From: Acidimicrobiaceae bacterium
Lineage (GTDB): Bacteria; Actinomycetota; Acidimicrobiia; Acidimicrobiales; RAAP-2
NCBI GenBank assembly: GCA_003152555.1
Contig: PMAL01000204.1
Location: 30,800 to 39,509 of the forward strand
Direction: 5' to 3'
DNA: 8,710 bases
Shown here: positions 6,219-8,710 of the stretch, piece after piece
Position numbering within the stretch: position 1 is the stretch's first letter
Layout: the number at the start of each line of letters is the position of its first letter
Notes under the pieces: generated by a model
Databases searched by the model: none
What the model saw: only the letters and a program-made list of their open reading frames with translations
What the model was told of the DNA's origin: nothing
Made by a program: the position numbers and the translations under genes

Positions 6219-7024
6219 GCGAGTTGTCGTCTTCTAACGGTACGCGTCACATCTTTCACCGCGAGGTCGACGTCATGGGCACCGTCGTCACCATTGACAT
6301 CTTCGGCGAAAATTACCACGACCCGTTGCAAATTGCTCGAAGTGTCGACGCGGCCGAGGGCATCTTGCGTGAGGCCGACGAAGTATTTAGTACATGGAAG
6401 CCGCAGAGTCCTCTGTCGCGACTTCGCCGTGGGGAACTCACGATCGGCGAAGTTCCGACCGTGATTGCTGACGTCTTAGATGAGTGCCGCATCGCGAAGC
6501 GTGTTTCACGCGGCTGGTTCGATCCGTGGTCGATCCCCGGCGGCGTTGATCCGACGGGACTCGTGAAAGGTTGGGCCGCGCAGCGGGCACTCGACCCTCT
6601 GCGAGAGTTGGACCTTACCGGAGTTCTCATTAACGCAGCGGGTGACATCGCCAGTTTCGGCGGCCCCGGGCACGGCGAACCATTTCGCATTGGCGTCGTG
6701 TGTCCTGGCGACCTGAAGCGGCTCGCGTGCGTCGTCGAATCACCGGGTGCCGTCGCATCGTCAGGAACGTACGAGCGAGGTAACCACCTCGTTAATCCCT
6801 TCACGGGAGCCTCAATTTCAACGGTGTCGGCGACGGTGACCGGACCGGAGCTCGGTCTGGCCGACGCCCTCGCGACCGCGCTCGCGGTTGCCGGTCGCGT
6901 GGGATTGGAGTTCTTCAGTTCGCTCAAGAATTACGAGGGTCTCGTGATCGAAACGACGGACAACGTCTATGCGAGCGAAGGATTCCCGATGGCTGAGACG
7001 TTCCTCAGCGGACGACCGTCGTGA
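6215..7024 (+). CDS. apbE: FAD:protein FMN transferase (ApbE)
   Basis: A 269-residue enzyme that transfers FMN from FAD to a Thr/Ser of target flavoproteins, with Mg2+. The family signature runs in order: MGTVVTID (21-28), DPTGLVKGWA (112-121), INAAGDI (139-145), SSGTYERG (182-189) and TVTGPELGLADALATAL (207-223), where D217 and T221 match the metal-binding positions. The usual Gly-Gly before the Asp in NAGGD is Ala-Gly here, a small departure. There is no signal peptide or lipobox, and the protein is shorter than Gram-negative periplasmic ApbE lipoproteins, so it is apparently cytosolic. The start GTG 6215 shares GTGA with the stop of the FMN-binding protein gene, its evident substrate. The 3' end shares GTGA with ubiA. 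No good Shine-Dalgarno precedes it; translational coupling is likely. Confidence 0.95.
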   Translation: MSELSSSNGTRHIFHREVDVMGTVVTIDIFGENYHDPLQIARSVDAAEGILREADEVFSTWKPQSPLSRLRRGELTIGEVPTVIADVLDECRIAKRVSRGWFDPWSIPGGVDPTGLVKGWAAQRALDPLRELDLTGVLINAAGDIASFGGPGHGEPFRIGVVCPGDLKRLACVVESPGAVASSGTYERGNHLVNPFTGASISTVSATVTGPELGLADALATALAVAGRVGLEFFSSLKNYEGLVIETTDNVYASEGFPMAETFLSGRPS

Positions 7025-7929
7025 CAATTACCCACGCGTCAGCCACGAGCTCGCTTCGTTCGCTGCTTTCAGCGATGCGCCCACCGCAGTGGGTAAAAAA
7101 CTGCCTCATCGTGGTCGCACCGGCAGCGGCGGGCATCCTCACTCACCCCACGGTCATTAGCCAGACGGCGCTCGCCTTCATCGCTTTTTGCTCAGTTTCC
7201 TCCGCGATTTACCTGCTCAACGACGTCCGCGACCTCGACGCCGATCGCCACCATCCCACGAAGCGTTTCCGAGCGATTGCGTCGGGTCGCCTGTCAACAA
7301 CCACCGCCATTGGTTCGGCGCTCGTGCTCCTCACGGTCGGATTCCTTGTCGCACTGTTGATCGCCCACCCCGGACAACTCCTAATCGTGCTCGCACTCTA
7401 CGTCGCCATCACGCTGGCGTACATCTACTGGATCAAGAACATCGTCATCGTCGAGCTCGGCACGGTGGCGAGCGGCTTTTTTCTTCGGGCCTACGCAGGC
7501 GCCGCCGCCACGCACATTCCGGTCTCGACATGGTTTCTGGTCGTCATCTCATTCGGCGCGCTTTTTCTCGTGGTCGGCAAACGCGCGAGTGAACTGAAGT
7601 CCGGCGGCGATATCTCCACCCGCCGGGTGCTCGCTGAATACAGCGCCAAGTTCTTGGACTCGGCACTTACTATGTGTGCGACCATTGTCGTCGCCGGGTA
7701 CTGCCTGTGGGCCTTCAACGCGTCTTCGACGGGACTTTCGGCCAACCATGACGCTGTCCTGCCCGGCCGCCTGAGCGTCGTACCAGTTGTCTTCGCGGTG
7801 CTCTTCATCATGCGATCCGCCGAGGCTGGTGACGGTGCTGCACCCGAGGAGCTGTTGTTGCACAATCGCACCGTCCAAGTTCTCCTCGCGGTTTGGGTCG
7901 TGCTCATGATCCTCAGCGTCTACGAATGA
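7021..7929 (+). CDS. ubiA: Decaprenyl-phosphate phosphoribosyltransferase (UbiA family)
   Basis: A 302-residue polytopic membrane enzyme that joins phosphoribosyl pyrophosphate to decaprenyl phosphate, giving decaprenyl-phosphoryl-5-phosphoribose, the first committed step to decaprenyl-phosphoryl-arabinose. RPPQWVKN (20-27) begins the first helix. The first Asp-rich motif is N67-D68-x2-D71-x3-D75-R76, followed by HPTK (78-81), R84 and IASG (86-89), the pattern of the mycobacterial Rv3806c group rather than quinone-type UbiA enzymes. About nine transmembrane helices follow. RAYAGAAA, then GKRASEL in the later loop, also fits the group. The next gene, dprE1, acts two steps later on the dephosphorylated product, which supports the call. 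GTG 7021 overlaps the apbE stop and ATG 7926 of dprE1 overlaps this stop, so all three are probably co-translated. The exact polyprenyl length is assumed from the family. Confidence 0.92.
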   Translation: MTITHASATSSLRSLLSAMRPPQWVKNCLIVVAPAAAGILTHPTVISQTALAFIAFCSVSSAIYLLNDVRDLDADRHHPTKRFRAIASGRLSTTTAIGSALVLLTVGFLVALLIAHPGQLLIVLALYVAITLAYIYWIKNIVIVELGTVASGFFLRAYAGAAATHIPVSTWFLVVISFGALFLVVGKRASELKSGGDISTRRVLAEYSAKFLDSALTMCATIVVAGYCLWAFNASSTGLSANHDAVLPGRLSVVPVVFAVLFIMRSAEAGDGAAPEELLLHNRTVQVLLAVWVVLMILSVYE

Positions 7930-8710
7930 GCACGGTCCTCGTAGGTTGGGGCGGGAGAACGCCCGGCGTGTCAACGGTGCGAGCACCGCAGAGCGAAGAC
8001 GACGTCACGCGCGAACTTGCCTCGGGCGAGGAAATGATTGCACGTGGCCTGGGACGAAGTTATGGTGACGCCGCGCAGTTGAGTGGCGGCGTGGTACTCG
8101 CGAATCGAGGACTTTCGCACATTGGCCCGATCATCGACGGCGTCGTGACCGTCGGCGCCGGGACCTCCATTGGCGAACTCCTCTCGAACACGCTGCCCCA
8201 GGGATGGTTTGTCCCGGTCACACCGGGCACGCGTCAGGTCTCGATTGGAGGGGCAGTGGCGGCGGACGTTCACGGCAAAAATCACCACGCCGACGGATCG
8301 TTCGCGAACCACGTGCGGTCCATGCGTCTGGTGACGCCCGAGGGGACGTTTCGGGTGTCGCCCAACGAAAAGCCGGAGCTATTTTGGGCCACAATGGGCG
8401 CGATGGGACTGACGGGCGTCGTCACGTCGGTTGAACTTAATTTGATACCCGTCGAAACGAACCAGATGATCGTCGATACCGATCGGTTCGATGATCTCGA
8501 GAGCGTCATGACTGAGATGCGTCTGCGCGACAGCGACTACCACTATTCGGTAGCGTGGGTGGACTGCATGACCGAGGGCAAGATGATGGGTAGGTCCGTC
8601 TTGACGCGAGCTCGCCATGCGACCGCCGACGACGTTGAGCGTCCGCGTCTCGATCCGCCAGGTCCCGCGACACTATCGATTCCCTACCGCGCCCCGTCGT
8701 TCGTCCTGAA
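7926..8710 (+). CDS. dprE1: Decaprenylphosphoryl-beta-D-ribose oxidase DprE1 (partial, 3' end outside the window)
   Basis: The first 261 codons of a FAD-dependent oxidase that converts decaprenyl-phosphoryl-ribose to its 2-keto form, after which the reductase DprE2 yields decaprenyl-phosphoryl-arabinose. The frame is open to the window edge; the family is about 460 residues. The FAD-binding PCMH-type domain is plain: GWGGRTP near the start, ARGLGRSYGD (39-48), PVTPGTRQVSIGGAVAAD (97-114), HGKNHHADGSF (116-126), then NHVRSM and ELFWATMGAMGLTG. H116 corresponds to H132 of the Mycobacterium tuberculosis enzyme. The Cys found nearby in that enzyme (CDIHGKNHH) is Ala113 here. The region with the benzothiazinone-reactive Cys lies past the edge. 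ATG 7926 shares ATGA with ubiA. No ribosome binding site is visible, so coupling is likely. Confidence 0.95.
   Translation, partial: MSTVLVGWGGRTPGVSTVRAPQSEDDVTRELASGEEMIARGLGRSYGDAAQLSGGVVLANRGLSHIGPIIDGVVTVGAGTSIGELLSNTLPQGWFVPVTPGTRQVSIGGAVAADVHGKNHHADGSFANHVRSMRLVTPEGTFRVSPNEKPELFWATMGAMGLTGVVTSVELNLIPVETNQMIVDTDRFDDLESVMTEMRLRDSDYHYSVAWVDCMTEGKMMGRSVLTRARHATADDVERPRLDPPGPATLSIPYRAPSFVL

Noticed and set aside
7549..7986. - strand open frame of 145 codons opposite ubiA
   Set aside because: It mirrors a clear membrane enzyme gene; the charged translation has no domain.
1..8710. CRISPR array, tRNA/rRNA genes, insertion sequences
   Set aside because: No spaced repeats, cloverleaf-like or rRNA-like stretches, or transposase-like frames were seen on either strand.

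Overview
The window is GC-rich DNA (about 60% by eye) with densely packed genes, all on the + strand. The gene content suggests an actinobacterium: a decaprenyl-phosphate phosphoribosyltransferase followed by a DprE1-type epimerase oxidase, a ferric-reductase/FMN-binding/ApbE cassette, and a Thr/Pro-rich extracellular linker of the kind common in Acidimicrobiia and relatives. The class-level placement is a guess; the phylum is fairly secure.

Layout: 1-181 is a leader with a short inverted repeat and no gene I can support. 182-2076 is a two-component system: an OmpR-type response regulator and a membrane histidine kinase, overlapping by 4 bases. 2110-2946 is a b-type cytochrome-like membrane protein with an odd Pro/Ser/Arg-rich N-terminal extension. 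2952-4199 is a membrane-anchored phosphodiester glycosidase (NAGPA) protein. 4196-5581 is a ferric-reductase/NADPH-oxidase-like flavocytochrome. 5628-6218 is an exported FMN-binding-domain protein on a Thr-rich stalk. 6215-7024 is ApbE, the FAD:protein FMN transferase. 7021-7929 is the UbiA-family decaprenyl-phosphate phosphoribosyltransferase. 7926 to the window end is the first 261 codons of DprE1.

How they fit together: the flavocytochrome can take electrons from cytosolic NAD(P)H through FAD and two membrane hemes to the outer face. There, the FMN-binding protein, flavinylated by ApbE, is the natural acceptor. The cytochrome b-like protein is a second candidate membrane electron carrier. 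The two-component system directly upstream may control the set. The last two genes begin the pathway to decaprenyl-phosphoryl-arabinose, the arabinose donor for cell-wall glycans. Gaps are short, and four junctions downstream of the regulator are 4-base NTGA stop/start overlaps (five counting the regulator-kinase junction). The whole block may therefore be one transcription unit, which would couple extracytosolic electron transfer to a cell-envelope redox epimerisation. That coupling is inference, but it is the most interesting idea the window offers.

No tRNA, rRNA, CRISPR array, insertion sequence or convincing terminator was seen.
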